A stretch of 64,000 nt of DNA. It comes from Candidatus Nanoarchaeia archaeon. GTDB taxonomy: Archaea > Nanobdellota > Nanobdellia > Woesearchaeales > JANQNE01. How positions within the stretch are numbered: the first letter of the stretch is position 1; the number at the start of each line of letters is the position of its first letter. Location of the stretch: the NCBI GenBank assembly GCA_028279725.1, contig JANQNE010000001.1:92726-156725 (forward strand), given 5' to 3'. This document shows, piece after piece, positions 25,686-34,227 of the stretch. A model generated the notes under the pieces. That model was not told the DNA's origin. It was given only the letters and a program-made list of their open reading frames with translations, and searched no databases. Position numbers and translations under genes: made by a program.

Positions 25686-26486
25686 TCATCCAATATAAGC
25701 AACATCTTTTCCAAACTTGCCTTTCATCTTTTTGATAGCAGTCTGTTTTGAAACATTTGACAGCTCTCCTGTCTTTTTCATCACTTCCATCTCAATATTC
25801 TTGATCTCTTTATCAAGTTTCTTAAGATTAAGCTTTAATCCTATCTTTGTATTAAGGATCTTCAGTATCTCTCTTGCTCCTTTTATCCCAAGATACATAG
25901 GATGGCCATAAGTCTCAGCCAGTAAAGCAGCAGCATCTATATTCCTCTTAGAAGCTAATCCTAAAAGCAACCCACTAACTCCTACAATAGGACCTACAAC
26001 ACCATAAAGTTTTGTATTAACTTTGCTTCCTTTTTTGAAGCTCTGTATAAACTTCTTATCATTTCCAGTACAGTACACTTTAGGTTTTTTAGGAATCTGA
26101 CTTAATCCAATCCCTCCTAAAGTTATTATCTCTTTTCCTTTGTAATCTTCCATCATATCAAGCATCTTATCAGAAAACTTATAGCTGCTGATCTCATCAA
26201 TCGGCTGAACATCGCCGCTTATCAGCAGAAGATCCCTTCCTTTTGCCATCTTCTTATAGAAAACTTCTATCGTCGGCAGTTCAACAAGGTTCTGCTCATT
26301 TACAAAAACAGAGTGGGGAAATGTGTAAGAAAAAACATCATAAAGCTTCACAGCCCCAAGCTCTTCTATGATAAAATCAACTGCAACCTTGCCTACATTG
26401 CCGATCCCAGGCAAACCTTCAATCATTATCGGCTTGTTCAGCTTAGGCTGTCTCTTTGGTACAAGATTAATTTTCCAAGTTCCCAC
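25686..26486 (-). CDS. PAC2-family proteasome assembly chaperone
   Basis: 266 aa of the PAC2 (DUF75) family: EGLPGIGNVGKVAVDFI near residue 23, LISGDVQP, TLGGIGLSQIPKKPKVYCTG, and GLLLGLASKRNIDAAALLAETYGHPMYLG in the second half. Archaeal members are thought to aid 20S proteasome assembly. Genomic order Nop10 then PAC2 is common in archaea. The gene is separated from nop10 by repeat copy B. Confidence 0.85.
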   Translation of the reverse strand: MGTWKINLVPKRQPKLNKPIMIEGLPGIGNVGKVAVDFIIEELGAVKLYDVFSYTFPHSVFVNEQNLVELPTIEVFYKKMAKGRDLLLISGDVQPIDEISSYKFSDKMLDMMEDYKGKEIITLGGIGLSQIPKKPKVYCTGNDKKFIQSFKKGSKVNTKLYGVVGPIVGVSGLLLGLASKRNIDAAALLAETYGHPMYLGIKGAREILKILNTKIGLKLNLKKLDKEIKNIEMEVMKKTGELSNVSKQTAIKKMKGKFGKDVAYIG

Positions 26487-26507
26487 TTTTTACACCCCTT
26501 GTGTGAT

Positions 26508-26599
26508 GCATAACACCAAGCGAAGTCCCCTATGTTCCATATCTCATGACTGAAATCTGCTTCTCCAAAGATGAACACTTCGGACGTAGCGTGTTATGC
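26508..26599 (-). repeat. Intergenic palindrome-ended element, copy B
   Basis: Nine-bp perfect outer stem (GCATAACAC at 26508-26516 with GTGTTATGC at 26591-26599), left box CCAAGCGAAGT and right box GGACGTAGCG. An inner GAAGT/ACTTC pairing is also possible. The interior resembles copy D (CTTCTCC core) rather than A/C/E. It lies between nop10 and PAC2 within one gene string. Confidence 0.75.
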
Positions 26600-26601
26600 T
26601 C

Positions 26602-26778
26602 TTATAATAATCCTTTTTTCTTGAACTCTTCTTTTTTTGCTTCTCTTCTGTATTTTCCATAACTGTCTTCTGGACTGTATTTTGCCGGCTTTGGGTTTGT
26701 TGCTTCCCCTCCGCATTTTGGGCATTTTTCTTCCATTGTATACTGCCCGCACTTAACACATTTTAATATATGTTTCAT
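26602..26778 (-). CDS. nop10: H/ACA ribonucleoprotein subunit Nop10
   Basis: 58 aa. Zinc ribbon with CVKCGQYT and CPKCGG, then PKPAKYSPEDSYGKYRRE, the Nop10 signature that clamps Cbf5 in the RNA-guided pseudouridylation complex. ATGA overlap with aIF2-alpha. Too short for many gene finders but clearly a real gene. Confidence 0.95.
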   Translation of the reverse strand: MKHILKCVKCGQYTMEEKCPKCGGEATNPKPAKYSPEDSYGKYRREAKKEEFKKKGLL

Positions 26779-27551
26779 TTCTTCTCTTCTCTGATAAACT
26801 CTCCTTCTCCGCCTTGCTTCTCTACATTCTTCAGTGCAACATCAATTCCTTCTTTCAATATCTTCTCAGCTGTCTTATAATCAGATGATTTAACTATAAC
26901 CTTATACTTTCCTCCACCAGCATAAGTGATTGAAACTCCTTTCTCTTCAGCCTTCTTAAGCACATCTTTAACAACTTCAACACCATCAGGAGCATAACTT
27001 GAAATCATAAGATCTCCTTTGATCTCAACTTCTGGCGGCTTTATCCTCTGCTTTACAACTTCTTCTATCTCTTTTGCTATCTTCTTATCAACACCTAATT
27101 TCTCAAGAGTTATATTTCCTGCGACAATATCCTGGAAGCATGAATTAAAACTGTCATATTTTGCAAATATTGGCTCACTAAGCTTATTGTACAGCGGCTC
27201 AACCTTCTCTCCGCCCTTCTTAGCGACCATCTCAACTATCTTCTCAGCTTTCTGCTCCTGTTTGATCCAGTCTATCTTTCCTCTCCTCTGCATCTCACTT
27301 ACTCTTCTCAGGCTAAGATCGATATGCCCTTTCTCAACATTCACACTTAAGATCTTACATACTATCTTTCTTCCTTCAGATACAAAATCCCTTATGTTCC
27401 TTATCCTTCCGGGACTGATCTCAGAGATATGTATCATCCCGCTCTTTCCGTATTCATCTAGATTAGTAAATACAGAATGGAACATAACCTTAGTTACAGT
27501 ACATAGAACTAATTCTCCTTCCTCAGGCATTCCGCTCTTCCTAAATAGCAT
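26775..27551 (-). CDS. eif2a: Translation initiation factor aIF2 subunit alpha
   Basis: 258 aa. N-terminal S1 domain with GELVLCTVTKVMFHSVFTNLDEY, GMIHISEIS and KVLSVNVEKGHIDLSLRRV-type strands, helical middle, then C-terminal alpha/beta domain that binds the gamma subunit. Part of the heterotrimer that delivers initiator tRNA. Starts 1 nt after the S27e stop and overlaps nop10. Confidence 0.95.
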   Translation of the reverse strand: MLFRKSGMPEEGELVLCTVTKVMFHSVFTNLDEYGKSGMIHISEISPGRIRNIRDFVSEGRKIVCKILSVNVEKGHIDLSLRRVSEMQRRGKIDWIKQEQKAEKIVEMVAKKGGEKVEPLYNKLSEPIFAKYDSFNSCFQDIVAGNITLEKLGVDKKIAKEIEEVVKQRIKPPEVEIKGDLMISSYAPDGVEVVKDVLKKAEEKGVSITYAGGGKYKVIVKSSDYKTAEKILKEGIDVALKNVEKQGGEGEFIREEKK

Positions 27552-27737
27552 TTATTCCAATACCTCAAGTATTCTCGCCTTGACTTTAGCTTTTCCGCCT
27601 GTTGGCTCAGCCAGCACTTTCCCGCAGACTAAACATCCAACTACAGAACTTGCTTTTCCGAACATTATCTGCTCATTCTTGCATTTAGGACATCTTACCT
27701 TTACAAATTTACTTACCGGTTCTTTAATTTCATCCAT
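27552..27737 (-). CDS. rps27e: Ribosomal protein S27e
   Basis: 61 aa with zinc site CPKC...CLVC, and [21 protein letters not shown] typical of archaeal S27e. AAGGGGGA ribosome-binding site and GGTATAAATAGG promoter upstream. First gene of the long translation/glycolysis string that runs to 21275. Confidence 0.95.
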   Translation of the reverse strand: MDEIKEPVSKFVKVRCPKCKNEQIMFGKASSVVGCLVCGKVLAEPTGGKAKVKARILEVLE

Positions 27738-27879
27738 AAAAATCCCCCTTAAACACTATTAAAACCTATTTATACCGAGAATTAACCGCCCTTTTTAAAT
27801 CTTTCCCATCCCTGTCGTCAATATTCACACCAAAAAAACAAACATAACCTTTTTAAATAACCGGCATACACTTCTACTC
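27738..27879. promoter_or_regulatory. Divergent promoter region S27e / glycosyltransferase
   Basis: GGTATAAATAGG (minus strand, about 27763-27775) faces S27e; CTTTTTAAATAAC (about 27848-27860) is centred 27 nt before the glycosyltransferase ATG at 27880. No other feature seen in this gap. Confidence 0.55.
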
Positions 27880-28572
27880 ATGAAGGTATCTATCGTAATA
27901 CCAACATATAATGAGAAAGATAACATAGAGACCTTGCTGAAAAAGATCTCTGATACATTCTTCCATGACATAAAGACAGCGTACGAACTAATTTTCGTCG
28001 ACGACAACTCACCAGACGGAACAGGAGAACTTCTTGAACAGCTAAAAAAAGATCATCCGATAAAGATCATCCACAGAAAAGGAAAATTAGGATTATCATC
28101 TGCAGTTATTGAAGGGTTCAGGCTTGCAGAAGGAGATATAATTGGAGTTATGGACGCAGACTTATCCCATCCTCCAGAATCAATCCCAGACATAATAAAG
28201 CCGATAATTGATGAAAGAGCAGACTTCACTATCGGAAGCAGATACATCAAAGGTGGTGGTGTAGAAGTATGGCCTATCCACAGAAGACTAATCAGCTTCA
28301 TAGCAACACTGATGGCCAAGCCATTAACCAAAGTAAAGGACCCCATGTCAGGCTTTTTCTTTTTCAAAAAAGACTTGATAGAACACCTAAAATTAGACTC
28401 AAAAGGCTACAAGATCTGCCTGGAACTACTTGTAAAGACAAAATTCACAAGAGTAAAAGAGGTCCCGTACACATTCAGGAACAGAGAAGTAGGCAAGAGC
28501 AAGCTGGGATTCAAAGAATATATCAGCTATATCAAAGATTTGTTGAAGTTAATAAAATACAAAATTTTCTGA
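27880..28572 (+). CDS. Dolichol-phosphate mannosyltransferase-like glycosyltransferase 2
   Basis: 230 aa GT-A enzyme. VSIVIPTYNEKDNIE, FVDDNSPDGT, the DAD metal motif in GVMDADLSHPPE, and ADFTIGSRYIKGGG match DPM1-type family 2 glycosyltransferases that load a sugar on a polyprenyl phosphate. Later CLELLVKTKFTRVKEVPYTFRNREVGKSKL also fits. No transmembrane helix at the end, so it is the short soluble form. Likely feeds S-layer or surface glycosylation. Leaderless. Confidence 0.88.
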   Translation: MKVSIVIPTYNEKDNIETLLKKISDTFFHDIKTAYELIFVDDNSPDGTGELLEQLKKDHPIKIIHRKGKLGLSSAVIEGFRLAEGDIIGVMDADLSHPPESIPDIIKPIIDERADFTIGSRYIKGGGVEVWPIHRRLISFIATLMAKPLTKVKDPMSGFFFFKKDLIEHLKLDSKGYKICLELLVKTKFTRVKEVPYTFRNREVGKSKLGFKEYISYIKDLLKLIKYKIF

Positions 28573-28665
28573 GCATAACGCCTAGTGTAGCTCAAGGTGA
28601 TTTCTAGAATACAAATAAATCTGACGAAAGAATTGATAAAAGAAGCTGGCGAAACGTGTTATGCT
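28572..28665 (+). repeat. Intergenic palindrome-ended element, copy C
   Basis: Outer stem AGCATAAC (28572-28579) with GTTATGCT (28658-28665), joining the stop codons of two convergent genes. Left box GCCTAGTGTAGC, right box GGCGAAACGTG, and an ACAAATAAATCTGACGAAAG core nearly identical to copies A and E. Confidence 0.75.
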
Positions 28666-28973
28666 TATACAAACTCTACTCTCTTAGCTCTGATTCCAGA
28701 CTTCTGCATGTGCTTTTTCTTGCATTCCTTACACTCATACCTTAAGTCTGTCTTCTTTGTAACTTTCTTACCGGTCATCTTAAACTTAGTTACAGCTGGC
28801 TTAGAATACCTTCCCTGGTTACCAGCTCCTCTGGCTTTTCCTCTTCTCTTAGCTCTAACCTTGCTTCCGTAGGTAAGACTACTTGCAGTCTTCTTCTTGT
28901 TCTGAGCTATCTTATGCTCTGTATGCTTCTTGCAGTGAGGACAAAGCCTTTTTGCTAGTTTTGGTAATTTCAT
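28665..28973 (-). CDS. rpl44e: Ribosomal protein L44e
   Basis: 102 aa from MKLPKLAKRLCPHCKKHTEH. Zinc-binding cysteine pairs CPHC and CKEC, with the RGKARGAGNQGRYSK basic block of the family. Start at 28973 chosen by homology and a CTTATAAATGG element about 31 nt upstream, inside the end of the Gins51 gene. Confidence 0.95.
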   Translation of the reverse strand: MKLPKLAKRLCPHCKKHTEHKIAQNKKKTASSLTYGSKVRAKRRGKARGAGNQGRYSKPAVTKFKMTGKKVTKKTDLRYECKECKKKHMQKSGIRAKRVEFV

Positions 28974-29003
28974 AGTATCAATATCCGAGAAATCTGAGAC
29001 CAT

Positions 29004-29780
29004 TTATAAGCTTTTCGCACTTTCCTGAGCAGGGTCAGTTTCTACAGCATCATGTATCTGAGCAGACTCTTCCTCTGATACTTGAACAGAACCAGCCTCT
29101 GTTATCTTGCTGATCTCTTCAGCTCTCCCTTTATTCAGCAGAACACCGACGATTTCGCTAGGCAACTCAACCTGATCTCCTTCTTCAAAAGGACCATAAG
29201 TTTCAAGATTCTTTCCTACAAATTTTGGGATTGCATGCAGTATCTTTACACATTTTATTCCTTCTTTTACTTCATCCCCTGAACATTCCTCTTTCTTCTC
29301 TTCACTTTCTTTAACTTCTTCTTTCTCTTCCTCTTTCTCAACATTCATGTTGTCAGTTTCCAGCACAGTCTCTTTTCCTTCTAATGTATTGAACAGTATC
29401 CCTTGCCTAAATCTGTCAAGAGTACTGACCAAAAATTCAAACATTAATTTCTCTTCAGTCAGCATAGTATTAGTATTGATTATATTTGATTTGGTCCTGC
29501 TCTTGTTGATAGCCATCTCGATTATCTTCTTCTCCCTTCTGTCATAAATCTCTTTTATTATCCTCTTGATATTATAGATTTGCTTCTCTGCTCTGTCTTT
29601 CTCACTGTCCATAAAATTATTCAGGCTTCCCTCTTGTCTTTTGAACAGATCAGTCTTTTCATTAACATACTTAACTATATCGTCGAAGAATTTAGCATCT
29701 AGCTCCTGAAGTTCCTCTCTGCTCTTCTCCCTTCTTAACAAAGCAAAAAGAGTCTCATAAGTTATCTTAACTTCTGACAT
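29004..29780 (-). CDS. gins51: GINS complex subunit Gins51
   Basis: 258 aa. Alpha-helical A domain first, an acidic Glu/Lys linker (about residues 148-170), then the small beta-rich B domain with KILHAIPKFVGKNLETYGPFEEGDQVELPSEIVGVLLNKG, order A-B as in archaeal Gins51. Part of the CMG-type replicative helicase. A Ser/Glu-rich tail of about 35 residues follows the B domain. A run of seven G lies before the ATG. Confidence 0.9.
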   Translation of the reverse strand: MSEVKITYETLFALLRREKSREELQELDAKFFDDIVKYVNEKTDLFKRQEGSLNNFMDSEKDRAEKQIYNIKRIIKEIYDRREKKIIEMAINKSRTKSNIINTNTMLTEEKLMFEFLVSTLDRFRQGILFNTLEGKETVLETDNMNVEKEEEKEEVKESEEKKEECSGDEVKEGIKCVKILHAIPKFVGKNLETYGPFEEGDQVELPSEIVGVLLNKGRAEEISKITEAGSVQVSEEESAQIHDAVETDPAQESAKSL

Positions 29781-29828
29781 TTAACCCCCCCAGAACAATA
29801 CAAAACCATAATTCTTTATAAATTTTAT

Positions 29829-30818
29829 CTACTTTATAACTTCTGCAATATATAGATTATTCTTATTCTCAACAATCTTTACCAAAGCACTTTTTCCGAT
29901 CTCTTTATCACAATTATTGATAGTGATCGCTCTGTTTTCAGCAGCTCCGATCATCTGACCATTCAGCCAGCCTTTACATTTTATTTCTGCCATAACTTTG
30001 TCTCCAACTTCAAAAACAGTCTCTAATCTTTTACATTTCTTTATATCCATATCCTCTTTCTTCAAAACTAGTTTAACATCATATTCCTTCTCCCACTCTT
30101 CTAATCTTTTATAGAACTTCCACCAGTTCATCAGCTTAACTCCTTTTACTTTCCTGCTGTATTTATACACTTCATACTTTTGTATTCCTAGCTTCGCTCC
30201 AATCTTCTTTGCAAACTTTATGATATCTTTGATATCTTCATCATTGAATCCAGACATAAAAACAGGAGCAAGCAGCAACTCAATCTTGCTCTTAGCGATA
30301 TATTCAGATATTTCCATGATCTTTCCAATATTATAACCAGAACATCCGCTAATCAGCTTAGCTTTCTCAATATCCAGGCTATTTATAGAAAGATTTATCC
30401 TGTTTACACCAGCTTTTTCAAGCTCATCAACATTTTCTTTACTCAAAAAAAATCCATTTGTTTGCATAGAAACAACACCAACACCTTCAATATTCTTGAT
30501 CTTTTTAACTAGTTCAACAAAACCAGGATAGCTCATAGCTTCCCCAACAGAATCTATATTAGCTTCAACTTCTCCTCCTTTAAATTTGACAACTTCCTCA
30601 ATCCATTTGATCATATAATCCATATCTACGACAAAATCAGCCTGCCTTGTCTTGGTCTTCTCCCCAGAATCAACACTGCAAAATATGCAGTTAAGCGGAC
30701 ATTTAGTAGTTGTCCTTATCTGCAGAAGATTAGTACCCCTGTCAACTATCCCGAACATTATAGTCCCGATCAAAGGGATTCCGCTCTCTTCATCAACAAT
30801 AACAGTTTCTTTAGCCAT
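29829..30818 (-). CDS. Radical SAM protein with C-terminal TRAM-like domain
   Basis: 329 aa. CPLNCIFC places the 4Fe-4S ligands at Cys40, Cys44 and Cys47. SAM-binding strands include VSMQTNGFFLSKE and INLSINSLD. The last about 65 residues look like a TRAM/OB RNA-binding module (FEVGDKVMAEIKCKGWLNGQMIGA), so an RNA substrate is plausible. Product not known. ACTTTATAAATATG is 27 nt upstream of the ATG. Confidence 0.82.
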   Translation of the reverse strand: MAKETVIVDEESGIPLIGTIMFGIVDRGTNLLQIRTTTKCPLNCIFCSVDSGEKTKTRQADFVVDMDYMIKWIEEVVKFKGGEVEANIDSVGEAMSYPGFVELVKKIKNIEGVGVVSMQTNGFFLSKENVDELEKAGVNRINLSINSLDIEKAKLISGCSGYNIGKIMEISEYIAKSKIELLLAPVFMSGFNDEDIKDIIKFAKKIGAKLGIQKYEVYKYSRKVKGVKLMNWWKFYKRLEEWEKEYDVKLVLKKEDMDIKKCKRLETVFEVGDKVMAEIKCKGWLNGQMIGAAENRAITINNCDKEIGKSALVKIVENKNNLYIAEVIK

Positions 30819-30870
30819 AGAACTAGCTGTTAAAATTTCATATTTATAAAGTTTTATTAGAATTCCATCG

Positions 30871-30970
30871 TGGCATTCCGAACGTAGTGAGGGATTCCAC
30901 TATTTTAGTCAAATTTTTCTAAAAAATTTGGTAGAAAAAGAAAAAAAGAAAGAAAAAAGGCTTTATAGCC
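30871..30970. repeat. Hairpin repeat family 2, copy G, in the S-layer gene 3' flank
   Basis: GAACGTAGTGAGGG box, then a hairpin at 30909-30931 (TCAAATTTTT / AAAAAATTTG) and GGTAG, matching copies F and H. On the minus strand this follows the S-layer stop with pyrimidine-rich T runs (30936-30970), which would suit archaeal termination of the S-layer message. Confidence 0.5.
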
Positions 30971-33424
30971 TTATTCTGCACTTGGTATGCTTGCTGTTAT
31001 TGAGCTTAGGCTTGTAACAGTCAAAGCAATCTCATCTGTAGCATCCATGAAGGTTGCTGAGTTTTTGTCGTATTGAGCGACAAACTGAGATGCTCCTCTT
31101 GTGTCCAAAGCTGTTGCTCCAGCAACTAGCATTGCAACGTTTCCGCTGTTTTCGTACAATTTGATCTTAGCTTTTCCAGCTTCAAATCCTTCAACACAGT
31201 TTTCAGGGTTGCCCATGATAACCTTTGCTGCAGAGTTTGCGCATGGTCCTCCAACCAAGATTAGATTGTTGCTAGTTTCTTCACCAGCTACTTCACTAGC
31301 TAGTACAGCTGCTCCAACATCTATCTTAACAACTTCGTCATAAGTGACTTCGCCACTTTCGCCTTCAGTCATTGTTGATGTTGTTGCTCCACTGGTAACA
31401 AATGCCTGTGCAACTTTCTGAGCACTAGGCCAGTCAATCTCCAATTTGTCAGGAGAGTTACTTATTGTTGTAAATGTTACCAATGCACCATACTTTGTCA
31501 ATGCTGTTTCTATGTCTGAATCATCTGGATCAGTTACTAGTGTAACACCAGTAGGTGAATTTAATCCGATTTCATCAGCATCTCCACCATCAACAGTTGC
31601 ATTTATAATTGTAGCATCTCCGCTTTCAAGCATGTTTCCAGCATCAGATTCCATTATACTGATGTTGATTGTTTCGTTTGTACCACCACTCTGGTAAGTA
31701 TCACGTGTTTCGTCATCAGCTAGTGTTATCAATGCTTCTCCATCAGTTACAATCTGACCTGCAGTTGCTCCACCTGAAACGCTGATGTTAAAATCATCTG
31801 TTCCAGCTGCTGGGCTTGTTGTAGCAACAATTGAGAATTCTTCTCCACCTAGTGTTAGTGTTGAAGAGTTTGATCCGATGTTAAAGGATCTCTCTATAGT
31901 GTCTCCTGTAGCTAGGTTTTTGAATTTCAATGTAGCTGTAGCATCTCCGCTTGAACTATCTGCTCCTCTATACTGAAGCGCATAGGATTTTTCTCCTTCT
32001 GCTGTGATAGTTCCGCTTCCAGTTGTCAGTACAAAATACTGATCTTTTACAACGTTAGCTGTGCTTATGATCAGTCTGTTGTTCCTGTCTCCTAATCTCA
32101 ATGTTGTCGCATTTTCTGAATAAGCCAATGGTATATCTACTTGACCATCTGATAGCTCAACAGCCAACACTAATTCATCGTCTCCGGATCCGCTTACTTC
32201 GATCATTTCAGATGAAGCTGAAGTTAGTCCTTCATACTTAACATCCCAATTGATGAAAGCTTGTGGTTCGTCTACCTTATCTGAAAGCATTTCTCCTGCA
32301 GCCATCCAATAGTCATCATCTGCAGTATAGTTCAGTTGGATCATTTCAAGTAGGTAATCTCCACCACTCTCTGATCCTCTTATACCAACTGCTACTTCGT
32401 CCATTGTTTCGTCTCCAACAGTCATTGTTCCACCATATGTGGTGTCTGTTGCATTTGTATCTTCCAGAACAACTTTGTCAGCTCCTAGATAGAATTCTAC
32501 TTTGTCGCCACCAGCAGCTTCTCCAGCTTCGTTCTCCATGACATCTCTTATTCCGATATCAATTCCTGAAACAGTGTCAGTTTCTCCTTCTGCAAGAGAT
32601 TTTGAAACTTCTCCATTTACAGTGAACTTACATGTGGATGTGCTTACGTAGTCTAGTGTAACTTCGTAGTCTTTTCCTTCAACTGTGAAAGTCTTTGTTT
32701 CTCCTTCTTCCATGATGTCATTTACTGCTCCGCCCATCAATGTCAGAGTCATTGAGTTTGACTCATAGTCGCAATCTGTTATTGTATATTCAACTCCCAA
32801 TAGTGAGATTGAAGCATCTTTGAAATCTTCTAGCTCATCTGGGCTTGTTGCTGTGTCAATATCAGATTCAGCAGCTGTTTTGAATGTCAGCCTGTATGTC
32901 ATGATATTGTCGTTGTTGTCAACAGATAGGAAATCACTTACAACATCATTGTCTGTGTCTTCCTCATAAACAACATCAATCTGACCTGTGAACCTTAGTT
33001 CTTGTTCATAGTCTGCTGTGTTCTTTGCTGCTAAGCTTCCATCACTTAGTGCAGCTAGATCGCCGTCTGTAATAGAAGTTTGTATGTCGTTTATTTGTTC
33101 TCCAAGTTCTAATTTCTTAGAGCTTGTTTCTGCTCTCCATGAATCTCCTTCAACAACTACTGTTGAAACTGATCCACCGGTAGAAACAGTCTTTGTTGTC
33201 TTCAAACTGTATTGAAGACTCATTGCGATATCTGTAGCGCCGATAACGTCTTCAGCTTTAGCTTGGTCTCCTACAACTATCATTCCATCGAATTTTCCAT
33301 CCATTACGAATGGTGATGGATAGTCTGCCAAACTTGCTGCCATTGCTCCCATGATTGTTGTTCCAACCAGAGTAGCTCCTGCGCCTAACGCAATCACTTT
33401 CTTAATTGCTTTCTTTACTTCCAA
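30971..33424 (-). CDS. S-layer protein
   Basis: About 817 aa. Signal peptide of basic VKKAIKKVIALGAG type ending near residue 30, then DYPSPFVMDGKFDGMIVVGD and IGATDIAMSLQY, the N-terminal signature of archaeal S-layer proteins with the internal split domain. The acidic Thr/Ser/Gly-rich body is followed by a C-terminal NLILVGGPCANSAAKVIMGN segment seen in the same family. Start TTG 33424 lies 6 nt after GGAGGTG; the GTG at 33433 is within that site. Major envelope coat protein, expected to be highly expressed. Confidence 0.9.
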   Translation of the reverse strand: MEVKKAIKKVIALGAGATLVGTTIMGAMAASLADYPSPFVMDGKFDGMIVVGDQAKAEDVIGATDIAMSLQYSLKTTKTVSTGGSVSTVVVEGDSWRAETSSKKLELGEQINDIQTSITDGDLAALSDGSLAAKNTADYEQELRFTGQIDVVYEEDTDNDVVSDFLSVDNNDNIMTYRLTFKTAAESDIDTATSPDELEDFKDASISLLGVEYTITDCDYESNSMTLTLMGGAVNDIMEEGETKTFTVEGKDYEVTLDYVSTSTCKFTVNGEVSKSLAEGETDTVSGIDIGIRDVMENEAGEAAGGDKVEFYLGADKVVLEDTNATDTTYGGTMTVGDETMDEVAVGIRGSESGGDYLLEMIQLNYTADDDYWMAAGEMLSDKVDEPQAFINWDVKYEGLTSASSEMIEVSGSGDDELVLAVELSDGQVDIPLAYSENATTLRLGDRNNRLIISTANVVKDQYFVLTTGSGTITAEGEKSYALQYRGADSSSGDATATLKFKNLATGDTIERSFNIGSNSSTLTLGGEEFSIVATTSPAAGTDDFNISVSGGATAGQIVTDGEALITLADDETRDTYQSGGTNETINISIMESDAGNMLESGDATIINATVDGGDADEIGLNSPTGVTLVTDPDDSDIETALTKYGALVTFTTISNSPDKLEIDWPSAQKVAQAFVTSGATTSTMTEGESGEVTYDEVVKIDVGAAVLASEVAGEETSNNLILVGGPCANSAAKVIMGNPENCVEGFEAGKAKIKLYENSGNVAMLVAGATALDTRGASQFVAQYDKNSATFMDATDEIALTVTSLSSITASIPSAE

Positions 33425-33545
33425 TCTAAACACCTCCGAGTGTTTTATTTTGGGCTATCTTTATTTTTTTTGTCTTTGTAAAGACAACTTTGCCGTCGTT
33501 GACGGTCTTTTGGTTTCGAACTTTTTGTTCTTATTTAAATCTTAT
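33425..33545 (-). promoter_or_regulatory. S-layer promoter and structured 5' leader
   Basis: On the minus strand: GATTTAAATAAG (about 33532-33543) as TATA element, then an 85-nt leader with two hairpins, CCGTC-AAC-GACGG (33493-33505) and TTGTCTTT-AC-AAAGACAA (33470-33487), an A-rich stretch, and GGAGGTG just before TTG 33424. Unlike most first genes here the message is not leaderless; the stems may protect it. Confidence 0.65.
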
Positions 33546-34020
33546 GTTATTTCTGATTTCTCGACGCATATTTGGCTTAACATGCATCATTTTCTGTATG
33601 AATATGATATCTTATCAGTCGCTATAACAATCACTATGTCTAAACCAATAAGTGTGTCAATTCAATTTATAAAAGTTTCGCAAATCTCAGTCGGCATAAC
33701 CCCCTATTTTCATCAAACAATAACTAAACATCAAAATTCTTTAGTTAGAACACGTTGTCACTTTAGAATAGAAAAACAAAAAACCACAGAAATAGTATAT
33801 CAATATACATATGTGTATATTAATGCCTCTATTGTGGATTTATCTCAAATTACTATAAGAATACAAGAATAGCCATATTTTATAGTCGTCAGAATAATTG
33901 TTATAGTATTTTATTCTTATGATAATCTGGATATTATTAACTAAATATTCTTATAAGAATAATGGCTCTTGACGTCGATAAAATGCTGTTTTTTCAGAAT
34001 TTCGTATTTTAGAAGAAAAA
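33546..34020. other. AT-rich intergenic region with no gene
   Basis: No convincing gene. It holds a 14-nt palindrome ATTCTTATAAGAAT (33947-33960) with half-sites nearby (ATAAGAATACAAGAAT near 33855, TTATTCTTAT near 33911), and a near-palindrome around ATACATATGTGTAT (33802-33821). These could be regulator sites for the S-layer gene or chance in AT-rich DNA. Confidence 0.4.
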
Positions 34021-34023
34021 TGA

Positions 34024-34135
34024 TGCGGAGGAAGGGTTTCGAACCCTCGTAGGCACTAAGCCAACAGGTGACCAAGCGTGAAACAGAGTTTCACACACCT
34101 AAGCCTGTTCCGTTTGACCGCTCCGGCACCTCCGC
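34024..34135 (-). tRNA. tRNA-Leu(UAG) with one 28-nt intron
   Basis: Acceptor GCGGAGG/CCTCCGC, anticodon stem ACAGG/CCTGT, loop CTTAGG plus A, anticodon TAG, long variable arm TGGCTTAGTGCC, T arm GAGGG/CCCTT. Intron 34070-34097 at 37/38 with an inner 9-bp hairpin (GTGTGAAAC/GTTTCACGC) and 3-nt bulges GGT and TCA; the central helix CTTA/TTGG has one mismatch. Mature length 84 nt. A TTTTTAAAG element lies about 34212-34222. Confidence 0.9.
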
Positions 34136-34149
34136 ATGAGTGTAGCGAA

Positions 34150-34190
34150 TGCGGATGGTTCAGCAATCTTTGATTGCTCGCACCTCCGCA
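34150..34190 (-). repeat. Hairpin in the tRNA-Leu leader copying the tRNA 5' end
   Basis: TGCGGA (34150-34155) pairs with TCCGCA (34185-34190) and GCAATC with GATTGC around a TTT loop. The 14-nt GCACCTCCGCATGA at 34180-34193 repeats exactly 34126-34139, i.e. the tRNA 5' end and flank. It lies between the probable promoter and the tRNA. Confidence 0.6.
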
Positions 34191-34227
34191 TGAACTATAC
34201 TGGTGTATTCGTGTTTTCTTTAAAAAC

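Noticed and set aside
33351..33872. Plus-strand frame of 173 codons upstream of the S-layer gene
   Set aside because: It begins antisense to the S-layer signal peptide and then crosses AT-rich promoter DNA; amino-acid composition is random-like and no start signals are seen.
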